This document shows positions 46,440 through 58,600 of a stretch of DNA of 64,000 nt, one piece after another (positions within the stretch are counted from its first letter, which is position 1; every line of letters begins with the position of its first letter). Made by a program: the position numbers and the translations under genes. The notes beneath the pieces were generated by a model. It was not told the DNA's origin. It was given only the letters and a program-made list of their open reading frames with translations, and searched no databases. The stretch lies in contig NC_083570.1 of the NCBI RefSeq assembly GCF_027579695.1, positions 7,984,793 through 8,048,792 on the forward strand, read 5' to 3'. This DNA is from Neoarius graeffei (Eukaryota > Chordata > Actinopteri > Siluriformes > Ariidae).

Positions 46440-47006
46440 GGATTTTTTTTAAGGATGGCCTGAGTTGTTGGATGCTATTCTACTCCCTAGAGCCATTGCT
46501 GTGTGTAAGTGTGCTGCCCATACTAACAATACTGATCTTGTGTCTCAAGGGAATGCCAGGGCGGACGCAGCAGCTAAGTGTGCAGCCTCAGCTTCCAGTT
46601 CACCCTCTAACCTTGCTTTTCCTCAGGTTTCTACCCTGTTTACAGCTAACGGACCTTCAGAGCACTGTCACCCAGGACGAGAGACAAGTCTGAAAACAGG
46701 CCGGCTTGCCAAACTAGGTCTAGGTTTGTCCCTCAGGCTGTCCCTGTCTACCAAAACACATGTTCCCTTTCTATGTAAAATTGGCCCATGGGCTCACCCA
46801 TGTGTCAAAAGGGGGAATGGTAGCAGAAGTAACAAAGAGATGGTTCACAAAGGGGTTTTCAAATTATGCTGCGAAATTTTGCAAGCAATGCTTGATATGT
46901 GCACAACATAATGCAGGTCAAGGTATCAAACTAACTCAAGCAGCACACCCAATACCAGACAAACCATTTGATCATCTCCAAATGGACTTCATTGAACTGA
47001 CACTTA

Positions 47007-47690
47007 TGCCACTTTTCCACTACAAACGCGGCTGAGTCGGGCTGAGCCGTGCCGTGCTGAGTCGAGCTGAGCGGGGCTGTTGGAGTTGCATTTCAACTAC
47101 AACCGCGCTGAACCGTGCTGGCTGGAAGTGGGTGGACACATTGGGTGGAGTTAGCGAAAGTGGGTGGACGTCACGTGATGTCGTTAAGCAGCGCAAACAG
47201 TGACATCAGTGAGCTTTTAAGCGGTAGTCTCACGACCCGAATAGTAAACAATAAACATGAAGTCGTTAGTGTTGCTGGTCTTGGTTCTGTGGCTTGTTGT
47301 CACCGACAACGCAAACAGATACTGGCAAGAGCGTATAGATGAGGCGAGGCGCATAAGGCTTCAGAAATTCTCGTAATTCGTAATTATTATTCTTCCAGGT
47401 TTACGGTGTTTACAGATCCCAGCGTGCTCGCGGGGCATGTGTGGGCATGTGAGGACACTCCTCCTCACCAATCAGTGCACAGGGGAGTGTCTGCTCATGC
47501 CCCCAGCCTCACTCGGCTCGCTTTGGCTCGCTTCAGCCCCACTCCAAAACGGTGCGAGTTTTAGGGGCTAAGCAGGGCTGAAGCGAGCTGAGTCGTGCTG
47601 TTTTTTGGTAGTCGAAACGCGAGCCGTGTCGGGATGAAGTGAGCTGAAGCGAGCTGAAGTGAGCTGAAAAAGGGTAGTGGAAAAGGGCCA
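47007..47690 (+). mobile_element. Harbinger-like MITE, copy 2
   Basis: 684 bp, same family as 207-910, with perfect TTA duplication (47004-47006, 47691-47693), inserted in the integrase region of the retrovirus. The short frame MKSLVLLVLVLWLVVTDNAN is again open to the same end. Confidence 0.8.
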
Positions 47691-48967
47691 TTAGTGAGGG
47701 AAAATGGGTTCCTTAAAAATAAACTAAGCAAAGCTTGTGCAGAAACAGGGCTAGGATGGACAAAGGTCCTCCCTGTAGTACTCACACAAATGAGGATGCA
47801 AACTAGGCCTAAACATGGGTTAAGCCCATTTGGAATTCTGTTTGGACAAGTAGCCAACACGGGGATAGGGCCAGCCCAAGGAACATTGCTGGACACCGCA
47901 CTGTGTGATGATGCAGTATTGAATTACTGTGTAACGCTGTCCTCTGCTTTGAAATCTATCCACAAACAAGCAAAAGAAGTGCTTCCCAAGCCCACTGAAG
48001 GACTTCCGATGAACCAAGTGGAACAAGCCACGATGGAATAGCCCATTCCAGGTCCTGCTCACGACCCCAACAGCAGTGAAGGTCACAGGCAGAGTGACGT
48101 GGATCCACGCTAGCCACTGCAGGAGGGTTCCTGAACTGGCTGAGCAGGAGGAAAAGGAAGGCCTAAGTGACCTGGACGTTGACTAAAGCTCATGAGGAAG
48201 AAAGGCATCACTGCATGGAACAGTGCGAGTATCACATCAATCACGCATGCACCCTCAATAGGGAAGAGTATTTCAGTGTCTAGCCGATAGATAAGTCTTA
48301 GGGTTTCAAGTTTCTCCAAGTCCCAGTGAGGTGGGATGAGGGCTGATAGGGCGTGCCCGCTGTCTGAGCACCAACAAACGTCAAGAAGGGCAAGGGTTAA
48401 CTCAGTAACATCACTGAGGCACTAAACAAGATACGCAAGGTTGCTGAACAATTACGAGCAGATGAACATGGAGGAGTCGAAGACAGTTGGTGGCATTGGT
48501 TTAGTGGATGGAAGACTCTGATTCTATCCACCATACCGGTCCTGGGCTTAGTGATTGTGATGCTATGTTTGCTCCCTGTTTTCTGTCAATGTTGTATGTC
48601 TGTGTTTCAGAGGCAGCTGACAAATATTGGTTACCAGAAAATAGACCCAGACGACTTGCCTGACTGGCCTCCAAACCCACACGAAGACTATAACCCACCA
48701 TTTGACGACATCAGCACAGCTGACATGAAATTAGCCCTAGCTTAAAACACTCATTTGTGGTTGTTTTCTGTTCTATTGTTTCCTGATCTATGTATATAGC
48801 TTGCAAGCATTAACTTAAGACGTGTAAGTCTTACAAAACAGCCTTAGCATTATCCCTGTACACTCAATGACGTGTTAAGTCAAATCTCTCTGGGAACTCT
48901 TACCACTGAAATTGTGTACATTTCTTTCTTTGAGCAATTATTATCCTGTAGGATAAAAGGGGGGAAA

Positions 48968-49443
48968 TGTGAAGGAAATTTAGTGAATGAACATTACTAT
49001 CCTCTGTGTTTCTGTGTGTTGAGCTCAAGTGGCCTCGTGTACTGAGAAAAGTTGTTTTTTTCCACATGCTGTAATCGCCTTTCTGTGGCCTTGGCTGGTG
49101 ATAAGCAGGGTGTCTGAGTTCTCCCTAACTACGCATCCACCTGCACATCCCAGAGCATGCCAGGTGCACGCTTAAACAAAGCTTCATAGAAAATCTTGAG
49201 CCAATCACGTACAGACGCAAGCAGTAAGCGAATGCCTTTAGAGTATAATAGATAACAGACATTAAAACACAACTCAGAGTGTGCGTACTCTCGGCATCAC
49301 TGAAGTGGTGTCTTCTTCTCTTCTTCTTCTTCTTCTTTTTCCTTTCCTATTTTTTATCTCTGTTTTATATGATCTACAATAATAAATAACTGAAAAGACA
49401 ACTGCTAAGTGTTCTGAAGTGTTTATTAGACGTTTCCATTACA
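48968..49443 (+). repeat. 3' LTR of the endogenous retrovirus
   Basis: 476 bp from TGTGAAGGAA to CATTACA, just after the purine tract AAAAGGGGGGAAA. An AATAATAAATAA stretch near 49378 could be the poly(A) signal. Confidence 0.8.
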
Positions 49444-49690
49444 GTTTTATAAACACCTTATATTCTTCCCTTCCACTCCTGCCTGCTAAATTAAATCTAA
49501 AGTCATCGGAAACAGACTTAACCTTTTCTTTCTTTTTCTTTTTACTTCGCACCAAATCCCACTCTTCGTAGCTCCCACCAAACTTCAGTTCTCCTTTCTC
49601 ACTTCCTTCTCCCATCTCCTGTCCATTCATGGCCCAGCTGTTGCTAACCACTGGAAGCTCAGGCTCTGGAGACATGTTCTTGATAAAACA
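49439..49690 (-). pseudogene. LINE ORF1 piece
   Basis: The minus-strand frame 49675-49439 starts MSPEPELPVVSNSW, has a basic KKKKKEKVK run and then SVSDDFRFNLAG and EEYKVFIKL, like the ORF1 protein of I/Nimb-type LINEs. Probably the 5' side of the LINE at 41725-44828, cut off by the retrovirus. Confidence 0.55.
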
Positions 49691-50007
49691 TTATGTAAGG
49701 AATAAAACAGGATGAGGCATACTGCTCCAGGAAACTAATCTGTTTTAATAAAGATTGACTTTTATGATTTCTATTAGCAATAAACAATGCAAAATCAATA
49801 AAATACAGTTTTCCTTCCTGACAGCTGTGTCCTCCTCACTTTTAAAATGACTCCAACATTCTTTAGGGATGAAGATCAGTTTAAAGATAACATGAGGAAA
49901 AAGCTGTTCAAGTGAAACAATTGTAATTTATCAACAAGGCTGAAAGTTGTGCTTGAGGTGTCAGTAGGTGGAAAAGTCCAGAAAATTAAGATGCATTCTG
50001 TGAGTAT
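49691..50007. other. No gene recognised
   Basis: Holds a short piece similar to 7165-7200, upstream of gene A. Confidence 0.4.
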
Positions 50008-50241
50008 TTCATGAAATTAATCCTAATCAGTGCAGCTACATGGGTTATATTTCTGCACTGAAGGGAGATGAAATGGCTAACAGAGGAGTGTTCATGACCT
50101 TCCTGTGTTTGTACTCCTCCTCTCTGTATCACTCTCTCTTTCACACACAGAAACAGGAAGTGACTTGTCATTTCAGAGAAAACAAATCGTTCTCTCTCTC
50201 TCTCTGAGACACACACACACTCTCAGTGTGATTTCAGGAAA
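50008..50241 (+). promoter_or_regulatory. Conserved 5' leader of finTRIM B
   Basis: Matches the leader of gene A, including AGGAAGTGACTTGTCATTTC just ahead of the start codon. Promoter role is inferred. Confidence 0.4.
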
Positions 50242-50835
50242 ATGGCTGAGGCCAGTATTTCAGTAGCTCAGGACCAGTTCATGTGTCCAGTGTGTCTGGA
50301 TCTCCTGAAGGATCCAGTGGCTATCCCCTGTGGTCACAGTTTCTGTAAGGTGTGTATTAATAGCTGCTGGGATCAGGAGGATCAGAAGGGCGTCTACAGC
50401 TGTCCTCAGTGCAGAGACACTTTCACGACAAGGCCTGTTCTACGCAGAAACAACATGCTGGATGAAGTGGTGGAGAAACTGAAGAAGAAGACTGAAGTCC
50501 AAGCTGCTTCTCCTGCTCACTGTTACGCTGGACCTGGAGATGTGGAGTGTGATTTCTGCACCGGGAGAAAACACAAAGCCGTCAAGTCCTGTCTGATGTG
50601 TTTGGCTTCTTATTGTGAAACTCATCTGAAACCTCATCTTGAAGTTCCTGCTTTGAAAAAACACACATTAATTGAAGCCTCAGCAAAACTCCAAGAGAAG
50701 ATCTGCTCTGAACATAACAAGCTGATTGAGATCTACTGTCGTACTGATCAAACCTGCATCTGTTATTTGTGTACGATGGATCATCACAAAGGTCACAACA
50801 CCGTCACAGCCGCAGCAGAAAGAGCTGAGAAACAG
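50242..50835 (+). CDS. finTRIM B exon 1: RING and both B-boxes
   Basis: 198 codons, one more Lys than A (KLKKKTEV). Confidence 0.9.
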
Positions 50836-53800
50836 GTGAGAACTAGAAATCTTTCCAGAAATAAATCATCTTCATTAGAGTTTCCCATCTAGAAACAGGT
50901 GCTTTAGTCAGTGATGTGATTTGAGCTTTAATTTCAATGTGTGTCTCAATCAGAAGGATTCTGTAAAAGCTGATTAAAATTGTCTGTGTTCTGGTGAACA
51001 GAGTGTTAAATTTATCTTCAGTGATGGTCGTAATCTGGTTCGGGGTGGGTTTCCTGATAACGTTGCCCTTTAGACCTAAAGAGAGAGTTGAGAGACTCTC
51101 TTAAGGAACAAACGTTGTCTCTGTACGTGGTTTTCCTGAACTCACTCATAAGAAGGAGTCTAAAGAGCAACAGAACGAAGAGCATCTTTGTAGTTTGCAT
51201 CCCTGAAGGCAATCATATTGGACATAACTAACAGTGTCCAAGTCTGTGAAGATTCTCAATCATCCAGGTCATAGTAAACTGTGGGTGGTAGAAAAGGGCA
51301 ACTGGACTTGCTTGAAGAATCTTGAAAACGTTTCACCTCTCGTCCAAAAGGCTTCCTCAGTTCTGTCTGACTAATAGGGAGTATCAGATATTTATCCTCT
51401 CCTGGCTCAGAATCAGAATCAGAATTCTGATGACCAGCTCATCTAAGGTGTCACTGAGGCATCATGTTGGTGTGGGTCGCTGGAGGCTGGGTGTGGATGG
51501 CGAGTCATTAGGGTGATCAAAGGATTGCCCGTTAGGGTGATCAATGGCAATCTGACTCTCTCTGTCCTCCTGTGAGTCCCCGAAAACAGCTGGGTCCTGG
51601 CGTACACCCAGCCGTCTGGGAAGAGTGTCCAAGACCACCTTGTAGATGGTTGACAAATGATGTCTTAGACCCCCACCTCTGTTCAGTGATGGCCGTTCCA
51701 GGTTTACAAAAATGGCTTCTTTGACTCCTCGCTCATACCAACGATCCTCTCTGGCTAAAATGCGTACGTCACAATCCCGAAATGAGTGTCCTTCATTGTT
51801 AAGATGAATGTAGACAGCCGAGTCCTGGCCTGAGGAGCTGGCTCTCCTGTGTTGGGCCAAGCGCCTGTATAGCGGTTGCTTCGTCTCCCCAATATACGAA
51901 TTTGTGCAATTCTCACTGCACTGAATTGCATACACTACGTTGTCCTGTTTGTGTCTGGGTATTCTGTCCTTAGGGTGGACCAGTTTCTGCTTCAGGGTGT
52001 TATTGGGTCTGAAATGTACTGGAATGTTGTGTTTGTAGAAAATCCTCCTGAGTTTCTCAGATAGACCAGAAATGTAGGGAATGACAATGTTCTTGTGTTT
52101 GTTCCTGTTATCATCCTTGTCAGTTATGTTCCTTTTTATGCTCTTTAGGAAAGCCCAGTTGGGATAACCGCAATTCTGAAGTGCTTTCTTGATATGGTTC
52201 TGCTCCTTCTCTTTTCCCTCTAATGTTGTAGGAATGTTCTGAGCCCTGTGTTGCAAGGTCCTAATGACCCCCAATTTATGTTCCAGTGGGTGGTGAGAGT
52301 CGAAAAGTAGGTACTGGTCCGTGTGTGTGGGTTTCCGGTAGACCTCGATACTAAGGCTTCTGTCTTGTCTAATGTGTACATCACAATCCAAGAAGGCTAG
52401 ATTATTCCCACTGACATCCTCCCGAGTGAAGTTGATGTTGCTATCCACTGCATTGATGTGTTTCGAGAAAGCTTCCACCTCCTGGATTTTGATTTTAACC
52501 CAAGTATCATCCACGTATCTAAACCAATGGCTGGGAGCAACTCCTGCAAAAGTGGTCAAAGCTATATGTTCCACTTCCTCCATGTATAAATTAGCCACAA
52601 TAGGGGACACTGGTGATCCCATGGCGCATCCATGCTTCTGTCGGTAGAAACTTTCATTAAACTGGAAATAAGTGGTAGTCAGGCAGAGGTCAAGCAGGGT
52701 GCAAATCTGATCCGTGGTGAGTTTCGTTCTATCCAGTAAGGAGCTATCCTGAAGGAGTCGTTTTCTTACAGATTCGACTGCTTCTGTGGTGGGAATGCAG
52801 GTGAACAGAGAAGTGACATCGTAGGAAACCATGGTTTCATCTGAATCTAGTTTGAGGTCTACAACTTTAGAAGCAAAATCTTGGGAATTTTTGACATGAT
52901 ATGGTGTATTCCCAACCAGAGGAGCCAAGATTGTGGCTAGGTGTTTAGCAATGTTATATGTGACCGAGTTTATACTGCTGATAATAGGTCTGAGAGGAGC
53001 TCCTTCTTTGTGAATCTTGGGGAGTCCGTATATGAGAGGCACGGCTTCCCCAGGGTACAATCTGTAGTAAAGAGCTCGGTTGATGGCTTGGTCCTTTTCT
53101 AGTTGTTGCAAGCAGCTAACAACTTTCTTTTTGTAACCACTTGTGGGGTCCCTCCTCAATGTTTCATAAGTGGTTGTATCACTGAGGAGACTGGTCATCC
53201 TGGAGTGGTAGTCCGCTGTGTTTAGCACCACAGTGCATCTCCCTTTGTCAGCAGGAAGGATGGTGATGTTCCGGTCTCTTTGAAGCACTGTAAGAGCCCT
53301 CCTTTCTTGGCTGGTGAGGTTGGAGGGGGGTGCTTTCGCACTGGATAGAGCAGCTGATATCTTCAGTCTAAGTTGTTCTGACTCCGTGTTGGTCAGGTTG
53401 TTGTTCCTGATGGCTGTCTCTGTGGCTGTGATGAGTTCTACTACCGGTATCCGCTCAGGTGAAACTGCAAAGTTAAGACCCTTGGATAAGACATCTCTCT
53501 CTGGTTGGGTGAGTACCCTGTTGGATAAGTTCTTCACCCATTTCTCTTCTATGTCCGGTTGTGTAGCCTGGTCAGATTTCTTCCTCCAAGTCAGACCTTC
53601 TGTCTTGCCAGAGGAGGTGGTTTTAGACAGCAATTTTTGAAATTTGCGCATCTGACGTTCCTTACCTTTGGTGTGTTGTGAAAGCTGTGCCTTCTCAGTG
53701 AGATCAGAGACTCGTTCCAAAACTTCACTGGGAAGAAGGGCTGTCAACTCCTCAAACCTCAGTTTAGTCTTGTTCTGGAGAGCATCGATGGTGATGCCTG

Positions 53801-55188
53801 GGTGTACGCCAGGACCCAGCTGTTTTCGGGGACTCACAGGAGGACAGAGAGAGTCAGATTGCCATTGATCACCCTAACGGGCAATCCTTTGATCACCCTA
53901 ATGACTCGCCATCCACACCCAGCCTCCAGCGACCCACACCAACATGATGCCTCAGTGACACCTTAGATGAGCTGGTCATCAGAATTCTGATTCTGATTCT
54001 GAGCCAGGAGAGGATAAATATCTGATACTCCCTATTAGTCAGACAGAACTGAGGAAGCCTTTTGGACGAGAGGTGAAACGTTTTCAAGAATCTTCAAGCA
54101 AGTCCAGTTGCCCTTTTCTACCACCCACAGTTAACAGTGTCCAAGTTAACTAGCTATGTGTAAACATTAGCCATGGACAAGACTATGGCAACTTGGCGGG
54201 CAAATCCACAGAAACTCATTTGACTAATCAGACTGCATAGTTATTGCAACATTATCGCTAACTCTAAAAGCACAGACAACTTCACTGCAAGCTTTCTCTT
54301 GGAATAAAACGTTTATATCCCTCAATATGCTTCCGCAGGTTTGATGGCAAGTTTTTGTAGGCTGTGATGTGCTCCGTTTTAGGCAAACAAAGCAAACATT
54401 TAAAGCAAAATGACTCTTTATTCCTTTCAGAAAACTGAACCATGGGTTCTAGCTATAGAACCGTGGGTGTGTGCATTCCCCAGAAGAACCGCCTCCTTCC
54501 ATTCTGCCATCAACTGATCGTGTTAAATAATGCTGCGGAGAAATCATTGATCTTGATTTTATCCAGTCTATGGACGTGACGTGACCCTAGTGATTACTGA
54601 TAGACTGTCTCAGGGTCACCTGCGGAAAAACCAATCACGTTTTAGAAAAGAAAAAAACATCCACTTTCAAAGCTGCTTCATAGTAACGAGTAACGAGGAC
54701 CTTGATAGAAATGTAGTGGAGTAAAAAGTACGATATTTGTCTTTCAAATGGAGTGAAGTTAAAGTCATAAGTTTCCAAAAAAAATACTCAAGTAAAGTAC
54801 AGATACTCAAAAAGTGTACTTCAGTACAGAACTCAAGTAAATGTACTTCGTTACTGTCCACCTCTGATAATTAACTCGATGTATTTGCAATGTAGAAGAA
54901 AACTAATTGAACACCACCAGCAGATTCAACCCCAGTTTCCCCCGCTGACTGTGAGAGTCCCTCAGAGCCGCATGCGCATTCTGTGGATTCGGCAGCGAGC
55001 GAGTCGCTCTTTGTTTTGAACGAGTGCTCCGGGTCTCTCGTAAATTCTGAGCAAACTAAAGGACGACTTGTGCTACGATGTTGTTCGGGAAAACCACGTT
55101 AGCTTGATGATGGATCTTAAGAGGTCATTTAAAACTCTCTTGGCCTTAAGAGGCTTTCGGGAAACCCAGCCCAGATCAGTTATTGAAC

Positions 55189-55247
<59 letters not shown>

Positions 55248-55549
55248 ACCTTCAGAGTGAAACATGAATGTACTTTGAACTGACATTAATATGGAACCAG
55301 TTCGCTCGTACTGTATAAAAAGCTGAATGTATTTTATTTGTCCTCAGAGTGAGTTAAAGGAGGAGCAGATGAAATCCCAGCAGAGAATCCAGGAGAAGCA
55401 GAAGAAGGTGCAGGAGCTGAAACAGGCTGTGAACACTATAAAGGTGAGCAGTGAGCAGAGACAGAGCTGCTCCTAGAAACACACACAACATGGACAACGA
55501 GTCATTTACAGTCCCAGTAAGAGAGGGAATGATAGATGAGCTTTAAATC

Positions 55550-55615
<66 letters not shown>

Positions 55616-58600
55616 GAACAGCTCAGTGCACAGACAGCAGTGGAGGACAGTGAGAGGATCTTTACTGAGCTGATCAGCTCCATGGAGAAAAAGCGCTGGG
55701 AGGTGACGGAGCTGATCAGAGATCAGGAGAAGGCTGAACTGAGTCGAGCTGAACGACTCCTGGAGCAACTGGAGCAGGAGATTGCTGATCTTCAGAGGAG
55801 AGTCACTGAGCTGGAGCAGCTTTCACACACACACGATCACATCCATTTCCTCCAAGTAACACTCACTGTCTGATCTACAGAGCCAGCTGTTCCTCACACA
55901 CTCTCTAAAACACCTCTCATTAAGGGAACAATAAATGCCCCTGTCTGACATCACAAGTGGGTTTTACATTTCATTTGCTTTCTGTAGGTTTTAGCTTCTG
56001 GACGTCGCTCTCCTCCATGGGACAGACCATCATTTCACACATCCAGCGTCACTGTCCATCAACATCTCTCATTTAATGGAGTGAGGAATTCTCTCTCAGA
56101 TCTGAAAAAGAGACTCGAGGAATTCTGTGAGGAGGAATTCAACAAAATCCCTCCACATGGTAAGAGGAGCTGTTCCTGCTGGAGAAACACAGTGATGTGT
56201 TATTTCTTAGCGATGCTCCTGCTTTCTTTTCTGCAGACACTTTATTCACCCGACACTTTGAACTAAAACACTGACTTAAAATGAATAAACTGACTGGATC
56301 ACTTTAAACTCTTTCCATCTTTTACACAAACTCATGTTTCCATTTTTCTCTCCACAGCTGCAGCAGTTCAGATCTTTTCAGAACCAGAACCACAGAGCAG
56401 AGAAGAGTTTCTGAAATGTACATCTAACACACACACACACACACACACTTCTAGGCCTGTCACGATAACAAATTTTGTTGGACGATATATTGTCTCAGAA
56501 ATTATTGTGATCAACGATATTATTCTTGACGTCTTTTCAAGACCATTTTATGCCACTAGTAAAATAATAATGATCATGCAAATACACCCTTTCATAGAAC
56601 AGTAAACTTTTTAATTAAAGGTGGGGTACGAGATTTTGGAATAACGGTTCCTGCAAGCCATATTTTGAAAAGAAACACGCCCACCCTCGCCCTGCTCCCA
56701 CCCCCCGCGTCTCCACCCCTCCTCCCCCTTATAAAGCCTGAGAAAATCAGCCTTTATAATGGGTATCTATTGCGTTACACACCAGTGGAGAGTGTAGAGA
56801 GCTTGGAAAAATAGCTCAAACTTTCTCATTTAAACTGTGTTTTCAGCCCCAATTTTCACTCCATACACATAATTTTCTCAAAAGTAGTAGCCACACTTGT
56901 CCTGATTCACACAATGTGTCTACCTACACAATAGGACTTGCAGTTTTTGAATGAGAAGCCTCAAAGTGAGGAAAGGGCAGGCGAGCTGCACCATTGACTC
57001 CCATTCAAATCCTGACAGAAAAGTCACTCGTTTTTAACTCACTCTAGTGACCTCATTTTTTACACTACAGACAAAATTACATCAGTGTGTTCAGGAGAGC
57101 CTGGTGGCACTCACTGTGAAAGAATTTTGTGAATATCTCCTTCCGTTTTCGTGTAAATCCCCGTTGTTTGGAGGGAGCGCGCTGAGAAAATCCTGTGACG
57201 CTCTGCTCGCTCTCTCACACATACACACACACACACACAGAAGGGACTGGCTGCTCACGGGCTTCAGTCTGATTGACGTGTCAGTATCCAATCATTTTGA
57301 GGTGGTACCTCGATAGGATTGGATGGCGGTTTTCCTTTATTTTACACTGTAGACTGGATTAAAATATTTCGTTTTTGGGTCAAACCTTCTATTGTACTGC
57401 TTGCAACATGGGTGTGAGGAGCTTCTCAAGCAATATGGTAAAAAATACTCCTGAAAAAAATCTCATACCCCACCTTTAAGTCAACTTATTAAATTCAACA
57501 GTGTAATGTAAAAAATAAATCTAAATAAATAAGCCAAAGAAATAAAACAACAATCAAACAAAACCACTCACAACAAAAATGATAAATAAAATACAATTTA
57601 TGGCTCTTAAAAATTGCACTGAAGTGAATATTAACTTGGCACAGGGTAATAAAAAGACATTCTTTTCTTCACAGGCAACATTCTGCCAATCCAGTTTCTC
57701 AAAGATTAGTACCCAGATCAACAAAAGTGCAAAGTAACAACGTATTGCCAGCTGTCATTTGGATAAAAGCAACAACAATTAGAACGAGATAACATGTAGG
57801 CAAGGGCATAGGTTTGGTATTAACATTGGTGGGGACAAAAACCCAATGCCAACCCCCAGTGGTGCCAACTTCAGGTCAACATTAGAGGGTCACAATATTT
57901 TGCTCCATTGTGTTCCACCAAAAGAGTCTCCATCATCTCTCCAAAGGCCAGACTTTTAACATTTGAAGTTCAGAACTGTAGTAATTCATGAATAATAATA
58001 ATAATAATAATATGAAATCCATTTGATTAACTGCAAATCTTGCATGTGATGATGAACTCATTCTACCAATTTGCAAATGTGTTTTCCAAGTGAATACCGC
58101 ACTGACTGTCGGGAGGGTGTATGTTCCTTTCCCTCATAAATGGAAATAAAACCCATCTGGAGCCTTAAACACTGCGTTCCATGAGGCTGGCAGGGGGAGT
58201 CGCTCTCTTCTGTGGGATATTTAACTAGTTTTAGAATGCTAGTTTAAGCTGATATGTGATTGATCTAACGGTAAAACAGCACGAGGGCTCGAGAACTTTG
58301 ACAGGTTACAATTTTACTTGGCAACAGAATGTATCTGAATTCTGATTGGTTGTTGTATCTGAATTCTGATTGGTTGTTATATTATTGCCCTTTTGTTGTG
58401 TTCTTGAGCCCAGAGTGGGGGGAGGGGGGAGTGACAGGGTTCTACAGAGAAAAGTTTTCACTGCAACCGAACTGCTGTTTTCGTGACCACGCCCCCAGCG
58501 CAGATATTCATGTTCACATTGTTCAGTTTGTTTTTCTCGTTTATTTTAGATTTCTGTTATCTGACTCTGGATCCCAACACGGCACATCGTCTCCTCATTC

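Larger units (their letters stand above)
44830..49443 (+). mobile_element. Endogenous retrovirus fragment (gamma/epsilon-like) with 3' LTR
   Basis: Fossil, broken, 5' truncated; several breaks and three later insertions. Parts in + order: RNase H pieces (FTDSRYAFGIVHDFG near 44870; ARADAAAKCAA near 46565), integrase zinc-binding region (CKQCLICAQHN) and core start (PFDHLQMDFIELT) near 46890-47000, integrase end near 47700-48110, envelope transmembrane part near 48400-48745, polypurine tract near 48957 and LTR 48968-49443. The gag, protease, most RT and 5' LTR are not in the window. Motifs resemble gamma/epsilon-type retroviruses of fish. Confidence 0.85.
51243..54131 (-). mobile_element. Penelope-like element, apparently full length
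   Basis: About 2.9 kb, flanked by a 14 bp target duplication TAACAGTGTCCAAG (51229-51242 and 54132-54145). Gene A has the uninterrupted site near 10312. The ends are inverted repeats of about 335 bp (51277-51611 and 53798-54131), with about 34 extra bp on the left, as in Penelope pseudo-LTRs. One long ORF encodes RT and GIY-YIG endonuclease. Confidence 0.92.
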
